This document shows, one piece after another, positions 8,428-17,284 of a DNA stretch of 64,000 nucleotides. The stretch comes from Mycobacterium sp. 3519A (GTDB lineage Bacteria > Actinomycetota > Actinomycetes > Mycobacteriales > Mycobacteriaceae). The first letter of the stretch is position 1, and each line of letters begins with the position of its first letter. The position numbers and the translations under genes are program-made. The notes under the pieces are model-generated. The model did not search any database and had not been told where the DNA came from. It saw only the letters and a list, made by a program, of their open reading frames with translations. The stretch covers positions 1,838,888 to 1,902,887 of the forward strand of contig NZ_OESG01000013.1 of the NCBI RefSeq assembly GCF_900240945.1, read 5' to 3'.

Positions 8428-9923
8428 GCTTGTCGGTGGGCATCATCGGCGCGGGCCCCGGCGGCCTGGCGCTCGGAATTCTGTTGCGCAGGGCTGGCTT
8501 TCGTGACTTCACCATCTTCGACCGCGAGGACGGCGTCGGCGGGACCTGGCGCATCAACACCTATCCCGGCCTGGCCTGCGATGTGAAATCGCACCTGTAT
8601 TCCTATTCGTTCGACCTGAACGCCGACTGGTCGCGGCTGTGGTCGGCGCAGCCGGAGATCTTGGCGTACTTCGAGCGCTGCGCAGAGCGGTATCGGCTCG
8701 GCCCGCACCTGCGCCTGGCCACCGAGATCACCGCCGCGCGGTGGAACGGCACGGAGTGGCAGCTGACGGCGAGCAGCGGCGAGCAGTTCACCTTCGATGT
8801 CGTGGTGTCGGCCATCGGCCTGTTCACCCAGCCGGTGCTGCCGGATCTCGTTGAGGCCGAACCGTTCACCGGCACGCTGATGCATACGGCGCGTTGGGAC
8901 CACAGCGTCGACCTGCGCGGTGCCAGGGTCGCGGTCCTCGGCACCGGGTCGACCGCCGCGCAGTTGGTGCCCGAGGTGGCCAAGGTGGCCAAGCAGGTGT
9001 ACTCCGTGCAGCGCTCACCCACGTGGATCCTTCCGAAACCCGACCGGCCCTACACCGACCGGGAGAAGTGGATCTTCGCCCACGTGCCGTTCGCGAAGAG
9101 GATCTACCGCACGCGATTGTGGCTGCGCAGCGAGTCCAACATCGCCGTGATCGAGAACGGCAGCGACAAGACGCACGAGTTCAAGAGCATCGCGCTGCGG
9201 ACGCTGGAATCGACGGTGCCCGACGAGACGTTGCGCCGCAAGCTGACTCCTGATCATCCGTTCGGCTGCAAGCGACTGGTCTTCGCAACGGACTATCTGC
9301 AGGCGTTGACACAACCGCACGTCGAGGTGGTGTCGAGCCCGGCCCGGACATTGCGGGCCAGGTCGCTGGTGACCGAGGACGGCACCGAACTCGACGTCGA
9401 CGTCGTGTTGTGCGCCACCGGTTATGCGGCGGCCGACTACCTCGGCCAGATCGACGTCGTCGGCGAACGCGGGGTGACCCTGCGGGAGACGTGGCGCGAC
9501 GGCGCATACGCCTATCTGGGCATGGCGGTGCCCGGATTTCCCAACTTCTTCATGCTCTATGGACCGAACACCAACGTCGGGTCGAACAGCGTGATCTTCA
9601 TGCTCGAAGCGCAGGCCCGCTACATCATGCGGGCTCTGAAAAAGCTGCGCCGCAGTCGTAAGTCGTACATCGCGGTGCGGCCCGCGGTGATGTCAGCCTT
9701 CCTCGCCAAGGTCGACGGATGGATGCAGGGCACCGTGTGGCTGACGCGGTGCAGCAACTACTTCCGCGCCGCCAACGGTCGGGTGGTCACGCAGTGGCCG
9801 CGCAGTGCCCGCGTCTTCTGGGCGATGACGCGCAGGTTCAAACCGGCCGACTACACGTTCGACGCCGCGATCGGGGACGTGGCACCGAGTCAGGTGGATG
9901 CCGCATGGTCGAAGAGCGTCTAG
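8424..9923 (+). CDS. Flavin-containing Baeyer-Villiger monooxygenase
   Basis: 499 residues. An N-terminal FAD site GIIGAGPGGLALG and a GVGGTWRINTYPG loop precede the Baeyer-Villiger fingerprint FTGTLMHTARWD (pattern FxGxxxHxxxWD, about residues 147-158). A second Rossmann motif, VAVLGTGSTAAQLVP, binds NADPH. Type I enzymes insert oxygen next to a ketone to give an ester or lactone. The gene begins with an ATGA overlap and is followed by an esterase that could cleave the product, supporting a ketone-to-ester-to-alcohol-plus-acid route. Confidence 0.92.
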   Translation: MSLSVGIIGAGPGGLALGILLRRAGFRDFTIFDREDGVGGTWRINTYPGLACDVKSHLYSYSFDLNADWSRLWSAQPEILAYFERCAERYRLGPHLRLATEITAARWNGTEWQLTASSGEQFTFDVVVSAIGLFTQPVLPDLVEAEPFTGTLMHTARWDHSVDLRGARVAVLGTGSTAAQLVPEVAKVAKQVYSVQRSPTWILPKPDRPYTDREKWIFAHVPFAKRIYRTRLWLRSESNIAVIENGSDKTHEFKSIALRTLESTVPDETLRRKLTPDHPFGCKRLVFATDYLQALTQPHVEVVSSPARTLRARSLVTEDGTELDVDVVLCATGYAAADYLGQIDVVGERGVTLRETWRDGAYAYLGMAVPGFPNFFMLYGPNTNVGSNSVIFMLEAQARYIMRALKKLRRSRKSYIAVRPAVMSAFLAKVDGWMQGTVWLTRCSNYFRAANGRVVTQWPRSARVFWAMTRRFKPADYTFDAAIGDVAPSQVDAAWSKSV

Positions 9924-10825
9924 ACCCCGCGCTGCGGCAGTTCGCGGCGGCCCGCACCGATCTGTCCGCCGGTGTGTTGGGCGTCGTGCGTGATTCGCTC
10001 AACCAGCGCCGGGCGGAGGCCGCCAGGCACGTCAACACCGTGGGTGTCGAAATCGAAGAACGGCAGGTCGGATCGATCGGCGTGCGCATCTACCGTGGGG
10101 GAGCGGCGCCCGCGCCTGCGGTGATCTATTGCCACGCAGGGGCATTCGTCCTCGGTAACCTCGACACCGACCATCGGCAGTGCGTCGAGTTCGCTAGGCG
10201 CGGGCGGTGCACGGTGATTTCCGTGAACTACCGGTTGGCACCCGAGGAGCCGTATCCCGCCGGACTCGACGACGCGGCCGCCGTGCTGGCGTGGGCGGCC
10301 GACAACGGAACGAACCTCGGCATCGACCCGAGCCGCCTCGCGGTCGCGGGCAGCAGCGCCGGTGGCGCGTTGGCGGCGTTGCTGGCACAACGCGGGGCGG
10401 TCCCCGTGGTGTTCCAACTGCTGCACCAGCCGGTGCTCGACGACCGGCCGACGCCGTCGAAGGACGAATTCGTCACCACACCGGGCTTCGATGGTCCCGC
10501 GGTGACCCAGATGTGGCGGCACTACCTTGCCGGGGCCGCGGTGCCCGATGCAGCCCCTGCGCGCACCGATGAATTGACCGGGGTGGCAAGCGCCTTCATC
10601 AGCTGCTCGGAGCTGGACCCGTTGCGCGACGAGGCCGTCGACTATGCGCTGCGGCTGATGTGGGCGAGCGTCGCGACCGAGTTGCATGTCTTCGGCGGAA
10701 CATGCCACGGATTCGACTCGCTGCTACCAGACTGGGAAACGAGTCAGCGGCTATTCGAACTACAGGGTGTCGCGCTGCGACGAGCACTCCACGAAAGGGA
10801 GCCGAGTTGGATTTCGCGCGCGTAG
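9905..10825 (+). CDS. Alpha/beta hydrolase (hormone-sensitive lipase family)
   Basis: 306 residues, starting inside the last 19 bp of the monooxygenase gene. The oxyanion motif is CHAGAF, a variant of HGGGF. The nucleophile elbow is GSSAGGA near residue 145, and the acid and histidine are seen in DPLRDE and GTCHGFDS. This is the HSL (family IV) layout of carboxylesterases. As the direct partner of a Baeyer-Villiger monooxygenase it most likely hydrolyses the resulting ester or lactone. The HAGA variant of the oxyanion hole is slightly unusual. Confidence 0.88.
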   Translation: MVEERLDPALRQFAAARTDLSAGVLGVVRDSLNQRRAEAARHVNTVGVEIEERQVGSIGVRIYRGGAAPAPAVIYCHAGAFVLGNLDTDHRQCVEFARRGRCTVISVNYRLAPEEPYPAGLDDAAAVLAWAADNGTNLGIDPSRLAVAGSSAGGALAALLAQRGAVPVVFQLLHQPVLDDRPTPSKDEFVTTPGFDGPAVTQMWRHYLAGAAVPDAAPARTDELTGVASAFISCSELDPLRDEAVDYALRLMWASVATELHVFGGTCHGFDSLLPDWETSQRLFELQGVALRRALHEREPSWISRA

Positions 10826-11925
10826 AACTGTCCGACGAAGACCAGGCCTTTCGGGATGAGCTCCGGGCATTCCTGGCCGCCATCGTGGCCGACGACGTCA
10901 TCGCCCGCGACCGGGAGACCGGCGAGAACTTCGACGAGGGCGTACATCTCGCGCTGGGCGACGCCGGATATCTGGCTGCCGATTTCAAGGACGAAGCCGA
11001 CGGCGGCTTCAACAGGCTGCGTCGTCGCATCTGGAGCCTCGAGATCGGGCGTGCGCACACCCCATGGTTCCACTGGGGCACCACGGCGATGGTGGCGCGG
11101 GCGGTCGAGGGGTACGGCTCACCAGAACTGAAGGCGGAGGTGTTGCCGAGAGTGCTGTCCGGCCACGTCCGGCTGTGCCTTGGCTATACCGAACCCGAGG
11201 GCGGATCGGATGTCGCGACCTGTAAGACACGCGCGGTGCGCGACGGTGAGGGCTGGATCATCAACGGCTCCAAGATGTTCACGTCGAACGCGCACAACGC
11301 GCAGTACGTCTACCTGATCACCAACACCGACCCGGATGCGCCAAAACACAAGAGCCTGACGATGTTCCTCGTCCCACTCGACAGGGCGGGCGTGGAGATC
11401 CAACCGATCCGCACGGTCGACGGCGACCGCACCAACATCACCTACTACAGCGATGTCCGCATCGAGGACAAATATCGCATCGGCGACGTCAACAGCGGGT
11501 GGAGTGTGCTGCGGGACGCGCTGAACGACGAGCACGGCACTGTCGAGCGCGGCGACGACGGCCTGCAGAAGCTCGCCGCGATGACCGAACACCTGCTGTT
11601 GTTGGCCGAGGCCGTCGACCACGTGGCGGCCCGTGTCGGCGACGACGACGCGGTGCGATATCGACTGGGCCGCAGCATCGCCAGGATGGAAGCGGCGATG
11701 AGCACACCCGACATGTTCGGCCGGGTGGCGATCGCGCAGACCATGCGCGACGTCGCGCCGGAACTGATGGACATCATGGGCACGGCCGCGGCGCTGTCAC
11801 ACGAGCCTGCCGAATACATCTTCCGCCTCGCCGGGCCGACGGGCATCTACGGCGGCACGTTGGAGGTGTTCCGCAACATGATCGCCCAGCACGCGCTCGG
11901 GTTGGGCAGGCCGCGTTACAGCTGA
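10807..11925 (+). CDS. Acyl-CoA dehydrogenase (FadE-like)
   Basis: 372 residues from TTG 10807, chosen because an AAAGGGAG ribosome-binding site lies 6-7 nt upstream and the next residues (LDFARVELSDEDQAFR) match family N-termini. The FAD/acyl motif is CLGYTEPEGGSDVAT, and the C-terminal segment GPTGIYGGTLEVFRNMIAQ contains the arginine that contacts the flavin of the partner subunit. It introduces a 2,3-double bond into an acyl-CoA. It closes the 4.1-11.9 kb plus-strand operon and meets the LLM gene tail to tail with a 10-bp overlap. Confidence 0.9.
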   Translation: MDFARVELSDEDQAFRDELRAFLAAIVADDVIARDRETGENFDEGVHLALGDAGYLAADFKDEADGGFNRLRRRIWSLEIGRAHTPWFHWGTTAMVARAVEGYGSPELKAEVLPRVLSGHVRLCLGYTEPEGGSDVATCKTRAVRDGEGWIINGSKMFTSNAHNAQYVYLITNTDPDAPKHKSLTMFLVPLDRAGVEIQPIRTVDGDRTNITYYSDVRIEDKYRIGDVNSGWSVLRDALNDEHGTVERGDDGLQKLAAMTEHLLLLAEAVDHVAARVGDDDAVRYRLGRSIARMEAAMSTPDMFGRVAIAQTMRDVAPELMDIMGTAAALSHEPAEYIFRLAGPTGIYGGTLEVFRNMIAQHALGLGRPRYS

Positions 11926-12848
11926 GCGATCACGTCGGAGGCCAGCAGTTCGAGTGTTTCGTCAGATCCGCGGTCGTGGGTGAACAACACGATCTGGCCG
12001 AAGCCCATGCGGTGCAGCTGGTGTAGGCGGTCGACGATCGCGGGCGGCGTGCCGATCAGCCCGCCCTCGCGAAGGCCGAATGCCGGTACGCCGAACCGCT
12101 TTTCGGCCAGCTCGCGAACCGCTGGCAGCGATGCGTCATCGGGGGCAAGCGCCATCACCGCCTCGACCGACAGCACGATGCTCGCCGGGTCGCGGCCGAT
12201 GTCGTCGCACAGCGCGCGCAGCACCGACACCTTGTGCTCGAGTTCACCCAACGCGTACGTGGGGACGTTCCACACGTCGGCGTAACGCGCCACCAGCGGC
12301 AGCGTGTACTTCTCGCCGACCCCGCCGACGACGATCGGCGGCCGCGGTTGCTGCACCGCGCCGGGTTTGACCGGCATGTCGCGAACGGTGAAATGCTCGC
12401 CGGTGAAGTCGATTACCTCGTTCGCGAAGGCCTGATGCAGGATTTCCAGCGTCTCGCCGAGCTTCTCCGAGCGTTCGCGAAACGATCCCCAGTGCAGTCC
12501 GGCCCTGTCGTGCTCGTCCTCGATGGACCCGCTGCCGATGCCGAGTCGAAGCCGGCCGCCCGAGATCTGGTCGAGTGTGGTCGCCATCTTCGCCAGCACC
12601 ACCGGATGGCGAAACTGGTTGCACAACACCATGTGCCCGACACCGATGCGGTCGGTCCTGCTGAGCAGCGCGGTGGCCAACGTCCACGCTTCCATCGACG
12701 GGTAGCCGGGCGCGCCGGGCCCGTACAGGTGGTCGTATAGCCACAGCGAGTCGACGCCGAGCGCGTCGCAGCGTTGCGCCCGGTGCAGGATCTGCTCGTA
12801 GGTGAAACCCATCTGCGGCAGGTAGACGCCGATCTCCGGCTTGGTCAT
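11916..12848 (-). CDS. LLM-class F420-dependent oxidoreductase
   Basis: 310 residues, with ATG 12848 chosen over an upstream start because MTKPEIGVYLPQMG is the family-like N-terminus. A luciferase-like TIM barrel is indicated by DSLWLYDHL, GVGHMVLCNQFRHP, LDQISGGRLRLGIGSG and PPIVVGGVGEK. Such proteins use F420 (or FMN) in hydride transfers. It is divergent from another LLM gene at 12953 with a 104-bp shared control region. The substrate is unknown, and an FMN-dependent monooxygenase role is the alternative. Confidence 0.85.
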   Translation of the reverse strand: MTKPEIGVYLPQMGFTYEQILHRAQRCDALGVDSLWLYDHLYGPGAPGYPSMEAWTLATALLSRTDRIGVGHMVLCNQFRHPVVLAKMATTLDQISGGRLRLGIGSGSIEDEHDRAGLHWGSFRERSEKLGETLEILHQAFANEVIDFTGEHFTVRDMPVKPGAVQQPRPPIVVGGVGEKYTLPLVARYADVWNVPTYALGELEHKVSVLRALCDDIGRDPASIVLSVEAVMALAPDDASLPAVRELAEKRFGVPAFGLREGGLIGTPPAIVDRLHQLHRMGFGQIVLFTHDRGSDETLELLASDVIAQL

Positions 12849-12952
12849 GGGCCTGTCACCTCTTCCGGTACCTGCACTCTGTACATTCGGTGATCCGCAT
12901 GGTAACGACATTCTCAGGAATCGAGAAGACTGTTCTAGGGCGGAGCACCCGG
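12849..12952. promoter_or_regulatory. Divergent control region of two LLM genes
   Basis: This 104-bp region separates two divergently transcribed LLM oxidoreductases. It contains the inverted repeat TTCTC-N7-GAGAA (12911-12927), followed directly by a CTGTTCTAG stretch that resembles half of a mycobacterial KstR-type site. Only the inverted repeat is clear; its regulator is unknown. Confidence 0.35.
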
Positions 12953-13873
12953 ATGAAGTTCACGTTCACGCACCCGATGCACAGCCATCCGTACAACCCG
13001 GAGCTGGTCACCGGGTCAGGGATCGCGACCGTGGCCGCTGCGGCGGAGGCGGCGGGGTTCGACGGGTTCGGGTTCACCGATCACCCGGCGCCGACGCAGC
13101 GGTGGTTGGAGTCGGGCGGGCACGACGCGGTCGACCCGTTCGTGGCGATGGGTTTCGCGGCGGCGCACACGTCGACGCTGCGGTTGATTCCGAACATCGT
13201 GGTGTTGCCGTACCGCAACCCGTTCGTGGTGGCGAAATCGGGCGCGACGCTGGATCTGCTGTCGGGCGGCCGGTTCACCCTCGGCGTCGGCGTTGGATAC
13301 CTCAAGCGGGAGTTCGCCGCGCTCGGTGTCGATTTCGACGAGCGTGCGCAGTTGTTCGACGAGGCGTTGGAGGTGATCCGCGGCATCTGGACCACCGATG
13401 ACTATGCGTACGAGGGGAAGCATTTCACCGCAACGGGAATCACCGCGCATCCGCGGCCGGTGAGCGATCCGCACCCGCCGATCTGGATCGGCGGCAACAC
13501 CGCTGCCGCGCGCAGGCGGGTGACCACCCACGGCGACGGTTGGTGCCCGTTCCCGGCGCCCGCCGTGCTGGCGCGGACGGCGCGCACCGCCCCGATGGAT
13601 TCGGAGACGCTCGGCGGCGGCATCGACGATCTGCGCCGTCGCCTGGAGGCGGCGGGCCGGGATCCCGTGACGGTCGATGTCTGCTTCACCAATGCCGAGG
13701 GCGGAAGTCCCGGCGCCGACGACTTCAACGCCGACGCCTATCTCGGCGGAGTGGAAAAGCTTGCCGCACTGGGGGTTACCTGGCTGCAAGTCGGTTTGCC
13801 GGGGGACAGCCTGGCACATGTGCTCGAGACCATCGAACGGTTCGGCAAGTCGGTCATCGCCGCGGGCGGGTGA
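12953..13873 (+). CDS. LLM-class F420-dependent oxidoreductase
   Basis: 306 residues. Barrel motifs are GFGFTDHPAP, RNPFVVAKSGATLDLLSGGR, LGVGVGYLKREF and PPIWIGGNTAAARRR, typical of the TIGR03619-type subfamily of mycobacterial LLM proteins. A GGAG site precedes ATG 12953. The two LLM genes face away from each other and flank the boundary between the BVMO operon and the acyl-CoA dehydrogenase pair, so they probably reduce or oxidise an intermediate there. The exact reaction is unknown. Confidence 0.87.
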   Translation: MKFTFTHPMHSHPYNPELVTGSGIATVAAAAEAAGFDGFGFTDHPAPTQRWLESGGHDAVDPFVAMGFAAAHTSTLRLIPNIVVLPYRNPFVVAKSGATLDLLSGGRFTLGVGVGYLKREFAALGVDFDERAQLFDEALEVIRGIWTTDDYAYEGKHFTATGITAHPRPVSDPHPPIWIGGNTAAARRRVTTHGDGWCPFPAPAVLARTARTAPMDSETLGGGIDDLRRRLEAAGRDPVTVDVCFTNAEGGSPGADDFNADAYLGGVEKLAALGVTWLQVGLPGDSLAHVLETIERFGKSVIAAGG

Positions 13874-13959
13874 ACGTAGCCCGGCGTCACTGGATCCGAA
13901 CACGCCCTGCACAATCAAAGGAGAGTGCCCAGCACGTCCGCGATAGATCGGGGTTGACC

Positions 13960-15114
13960 TTGAAACTGGCGTTGAGGAGCGAAGATGCTGCCTTCCGCGA
14001 GGAACTGCGCGAACTGTTCACCACCGAGATACCGGCCGAGATCCGGGACCGGGTGCGGGCAGGCCACCCGCGGTTTCCCGACGACATGGTGACCAGCCAG
14101 CGGATCCTCAATGCCCACGGGCTGGCTGTGCCGAACTGGCCGGTGGAGTGGGGCGGCAAGGACTGGACGCCGTTGCAGCGGCAGATCTGGATGGACGAGC
14201 TGCAACTGGCTTGTGTGCCGGAACCGCTGGCGTTCAACGCCAAGATGGTCGGCCCGGTGATCGCCCAGTTCGGCTCGCAAGAACTCAAACAGCGGTTCCT
14301 GCCGCCGACCGCCAACCTGGACATCTGGTGGTGCCAAGGCTTTTCCGAGCCGGAGGCGGGGTCCGACCTTGCCTCACTGCGCACCACCGCGGTGCGCGAC
14401 GGCGACACCTACGTCGTCAACGGCCAGAAAACGTGGACGACGCTCGGCCAGTACGCGAACTGGATCTTCCTGCTCGCCAGGACCGACCCGAATGCCCCCA
14501 AGAAGCAGGCAGGCATCTCGTTCCTGCTGGCCGACATGTCGACGCCGGGCATCACGCTGCGACCGATCAAGCTGATCGACGGCAGTTACGAGGTCAACGA
14601 GGTGTTCTTCGAAGACGTCCGGGTGCCTGCGGACCAACTCGTCGGCGAGGAGAACCAGGGCTGGACGTATGCGAAGTTCCTGCTCGGCAACGAGCGCACC
14701 GGCATCGCCCGGATCGGCACCACCAAGGTGTGGCTGGCGCAGGTGAAGGAACGGGCCGGCGCCCTGCTCGAAGACCCGCTTTTCGCGGCCCGGGTCGCCG
14801 AGGTGGAGAACCAACTGCTGGCGCTGGAGTTGACGCAGATGCGCGTCACCCGCACCTCGGATGACGGCACGCCGAACCCCGCATCGTCGATCCTGAAACT
14901 GTGCGGCAGTCAACTGCAGCAGGCGGTGATGGAGCTTCTCGTCGAGGTGGCCGGGCCCGATGCGCTGCCGTTCGGGGCCGGCGACGACATCGACACGCCG
15001 GTGTGGGCGCAGGAAGCCGCGCCGAGGTATCTCAACTTCCGCAAGACGTCGATCTACGGCGGCACCAACGAGGTGCAACGCAGCATCATCGCGTCGACGA
15101 TTCTGGGATTGTGA
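13960..15114 (+). CDS. Acyl-CoA dehydrogenase, subunit of a likely heterodimeric pair
   Basis: About 384 residues from TTG 13960 (TTG 13954 is also in frame; a GGGG stretch lies just upstream). The acyl/FAD motif is WWCQGFSEPEAGSDLAS, and the C-terminal motif is TSIYGGTNEVQRSIIAS. N-terminal LALRSEDAAFREELR matches the long-chain or sterol side-chain FadE type. A second FadE gene follows directly with overlapping codons. In mycobacteria such adjacent pairs often form alpha2beta2 enzymes for bulky CoA thioesters; this is inference from arrangement. Confidence 0.88.
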   Translation: MKLALRSEDAAFREELRELFTTEIPAEIRDRVRAGHPRFPDDMVTSQRILNAHGLAVPNWPVEWGGKDWTPLQRQIWMDELQLACVPEPLAFNAKMVGPVIAQFGSQELKQRFLPPTANLDIWWCQGFSEPEAGSDLASLRTTAVRDGDTYVVNGQKTWTTLGQYANWIFLLARTDPNAPKKQAGISFLLADMSTPGITLRPIKLIDGSYEVNEVFFEDVRVPADQLVGEENQGWTYAKFLLGNERTGIARIGTTKVWLAQVKERAGALLEDPLFAARVAEVENQLLALELTQMRVTRTSDDGTPNPASSILKLCGSQLQQAVMELLVEVAGPDALPFGAGDDIDTPVWAQEAAPRYLNFRKTSIYGGTNEVQRSIIASTILGL

Positions 15115-15122
15115 GCGAGAGC

Positions 15123-16205
15123 ATGGACTTCGACCTGACCGAAGAGCAGCAGCTGTTGCGGGACACGACTCGTGAATTGCTGTCGCGCAGTTACGATATC
15201 GAGCGCCTCAACAAGGTGGCCGACACCGATCTCGGCTGGAGCCGTGAGGTGTGGAACCAACTCGCCGAGGTGGGGATTCTCGGCCTCGGTTTCGATCCGA
15301 GTGAATCCGGTCAGATCGAGATCATGGTCGTCGCCACCGAGATCGGTAGGCGGTTGGCCCCGGAACCGGTGTCGCACGCCGCGCTCGTCCCCGGTGCACT
15401 CGTTGCCGAACTGGGCAACGAGCAGCAGAGGCAGATGCTCGACGACGTCGCGTCGGGCGGCACGTTGTTGGCGTTCGCGCATCTGGAACCGGGCATGCGC
15501 CGCCCGTCGGACAAGATCGGCAGCACGGCGCAGCTTTCCGACCGGTGGACCGTCACAGGGCGCAAAAACCCTGTGCTGGCAGGTGATTGCGCCGACGTCC
15601 TGGTCGTCAGCGCGAAGTTGCCCGACGGCGGCGTCGGGCTGTTCCTCGTCGAGGGGGTGAACGCGCAGCGGCGGGCCTATCGAACGTTCGACGGCCAGCG
15701 GGGCGCCGACATCCACCTCGATTCCACCGCCGCCGAACCGCTCGGCGATGGTGGGAACGCAGGCGAACACATCGTGCGGGCGGTGATCCGTTACCAGTCG
15801 GTGCTGTGCGCAGAAGCTGTCGGGGCGATGGAGGAGGCGCTGCGGCTGACCACCGAATACCTCACCAGCCGAAAGCAATTCGGGGTGACCCTGAACAAGT
15901 TCCAGACGCTGACGCAACGCGCTGCGGACATGTACGTGTCACTCGAGTTGGCGCGCAGCATGAACTTCTACGCCGCGATGTCGATAGCCGACGGCACCTT
16001 CGACCCGGTGATCGCCGCACGCGCGAAACTGCAGATCGGGCGGTCGGGACGACACATCGCGCAGGAGGCGATCCAGATGCACGGCGGTATCGGGATGACG
16101 GCCGAATACCCGGTCGGCCATTACGCCGCCCGGCTCACCGCGATCGGCAACACGCTGGGCACCACCGACGACCAACTGCGCACGCTGATCGGCAACATGC
16201 GCTGA
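15123..16205 (+). CDS. Acyl-CoA dehydrogenase, partner subunit
   Basis: 360 residues from ATG 15123 (MDFDLTEEQQLLRDTTREL, a typical FadE N-terminus). GTG 15111, overlapping the previous stop as GTGA, is an alternative start. The middle domain is divergent: the usual TEPxxGSD loop is replaced by FAHLEPGMRR, while C-terminal MHGGIGMTAEYPVGHY is kept. This fits the less conserved half of a heterodimeric pair with the upstream gene, in which one subunit may contribute less to catalysis. The gene ends just before the first 57-bp hairpin repeat. Confidence 0.85.
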   Translation: MDFDLTEEQQLLRDTTRELLSRSYDIERLNKVADTDLGWSREVWNQLAEVGILGLGFDPSESGQIEIMVVATEIGRRLAPEPVSHAALVPGALVAELGNEQQRQMLDDVASGGTLLAFAHLEPGMRRPSDKIGSTAQLSDRWTVTGRKNPVLAGDCADVLVVSAKLPDGGVGLFLVEGVNAQRRAYRTFDGQRGADIHLDSTAAEPLGDGGNAGEHIVRAVIRYQSVLCAEAVGAMEEALRLTTEYLTSRKQFGVTLNKFQTLTQRAADMYVSLELARSMNFYAAMSIADGTFDPVIAARAKLQIGRSGRHIAQEAIQMHGGIGMTAEYPVGHYAARLTAIGNTLGTTDDQLRTLIGNMR

Positions 16206-16216
16206 CCTTTGCGGCG

Positions 16217-16273
16217 CGAACGTTCCGTACCGCTCGAAAAATCGGCAAAATTTCGAGCGGTAAGGAACGTTCG
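16217..16273. repeat. Long hairpin repeat, copy 1
   Basis: Arms of 23 nt (16217-16239 and 16251-16273) enclose the 11-nt loop AATCGGCAAAA. There is one mismatch in the stem, a G where copy 2 has T. It lies between the convergent FadE and PPOX genes. A near-identical copy is at 24676-24732, also between convergent genes. It probably acts as a bidirectional terminator and may be a dispersed intergenic repeat. Confidence 0.85.
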
Positions 16274-16302
16274 GCGGCAACGCCGATATGCGACTTGCAG
16301 GA

Positions 16303-16818
16303 TCAGCACGGGCGCGGGATCGGGTCGGCGGCGTTCCAGGCGACCGAAGACGATCCCCAGTGCGTCAACTCGGTTGCTTGTTCGTTCACGTGCAGATGTC
16401 GAGGCGGCGTCGCGAACGTCGCATACGGGCGACAGCGGATTACCAGGCGGTCCTCACGTTCGGCCATTCCTTGGACGAATGGCCGGGCTTCTTCACCAGC
16501 CTGCTGTCCGGACATCCGCCAGCCAACGCCCATCATCACGTCGGTGGTGAGCTCGGGATCACGATCGATGACGGCGTCGGCATATACCTGCAGAAAGGAG
16601 AATGGCCAGCGCTCGTCAAGCACACACAGACTCACTTTTCCGTCCCGCGCAACGGCGTTCGCTTTCGCCCGTCCGGCCATGGTGGAGACGAGGAGCTCGT
16701 CGTCATCGGTGGGTACGTAGTAGACGATCGACATCGCCGGTCCGTCGTGGCGACGGCGGTAGCCGAACACGCACGTCCGGTGCGTGCGGACGAACTCGCG
16801 CCGCTCCGAGGGAAGCAT
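16303..16818 (-). CDS. Pyridoxamine 5'-phosphate oxidase-like (PPOX/FDOR) protein
   Basis: 171 residues with the split-barrel flavin/F420 fold of the PPOX family: MSIVYYVPTDDDELLVSTMAGRAKA, then VSLCVLDERWPFSFLQVYADAVI. The N-terminal motif differs from the classic 'VATxxxDGxPH' form, since FGYRRRHDGPAM replaces it. Members reduce or oxidise small substrates with FMN or F420, or bind haem breakdown products. It is last in the minus-strand aromatic operon, 84 bp after the DoxX-like gene. The role is unknown. Confidence 0.75.
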   Translation of the reverse strand: MLPSERREFVRTHRTCVFGYRRRHDGPAMSIVYYVPTDDDELLVSTMAGRAKANAVARDGKVSLCVLDERWPFSFLQVYADAVIDRDPELTTDVMMGVGWRMSGQQAGEEARPFVQGMAEREDRLVIRCRPYATFATPPRHLHVNEQATELTHWGSSSVAWNAADPIPRPC

Positions 16819-16902
16819 GTCGCGAATCGCCAGGCGGAGTGAAGGCTTCGGAAGCCGGTGGTAACAGGTTCAATTGGGTTCCTTTCAACTGCGATTGAAG
16901 AT

Positions 16903-17277
16903 TTAGAGGTTGAGCGACAGCGGCGTAGGTGGCCCGGCGGCCAACACGACAACGGCGATGGCGAGCGCCGCCGTGAGGACGGCCGGCGCCATGGCCAGGA
17001 CGTTGTCCCGTGCCCTGACGTGGTAGCCGATAGCGCCAGCCATCAGCAGACACACGGCGGCACCGGTGACGACCGAAAGCGCTGGAATGGCTATGCCGAG
17101 CAAGAGGCCGACGGCGGCTCCCACCTGAGCTAGGCCGATCATCCGTTCCAAGGCGACGCTGACGCCCAGATGCTCGGAGCTGGCGCGGACAAAGCTGAGC
17201 TGTAACGCCTTTGGTGCTCCAGTGACGGCCATCTCCACTGCCAGTAGAACAGAGAAAACGATGAAAGCGATATGCAT
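16903..17277 (-). CDS. DoxX-like small membrane protein
   Basis: 124 residues with four hydrophobic segments, at about 1-20, 50-66, 70-88 and 98-116. The middle carries LERMIGLAQVGAAVGLLLGI, the DoxX-type signature region. AGGAG overlaps the P450 stop codon and sits 5 nt before its ATG, so it is co-translated with the P450. DoxX-like proteins are inner-membrane proteins linked to quinone- or thiol-linked redox. Here the protein may support the oxygenases of the aromatic operon, but its function is not known. Confidence 0.8.
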   Translation of the reverse strand: MHIAFIVFSVLLAVEMAVTGAPKALQLSFVRASSEHLGVSVALERMIGLAQVGAAVGLLLGIAIPALSVVTGAAVCLLMAGAIGYHVRARDNVLAMAPAVLTAALAIAVVVLAAGPPTPLSLNL

Positions 17278-17284
17278 GGCACTC

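Noticed and set aside
12928..12940. KstR (cholesterol regulon) operator
   Set aside because: Only one half, TAGAAC on the minus strand, fits. The second half does not match, so no claim of KstR control is made.
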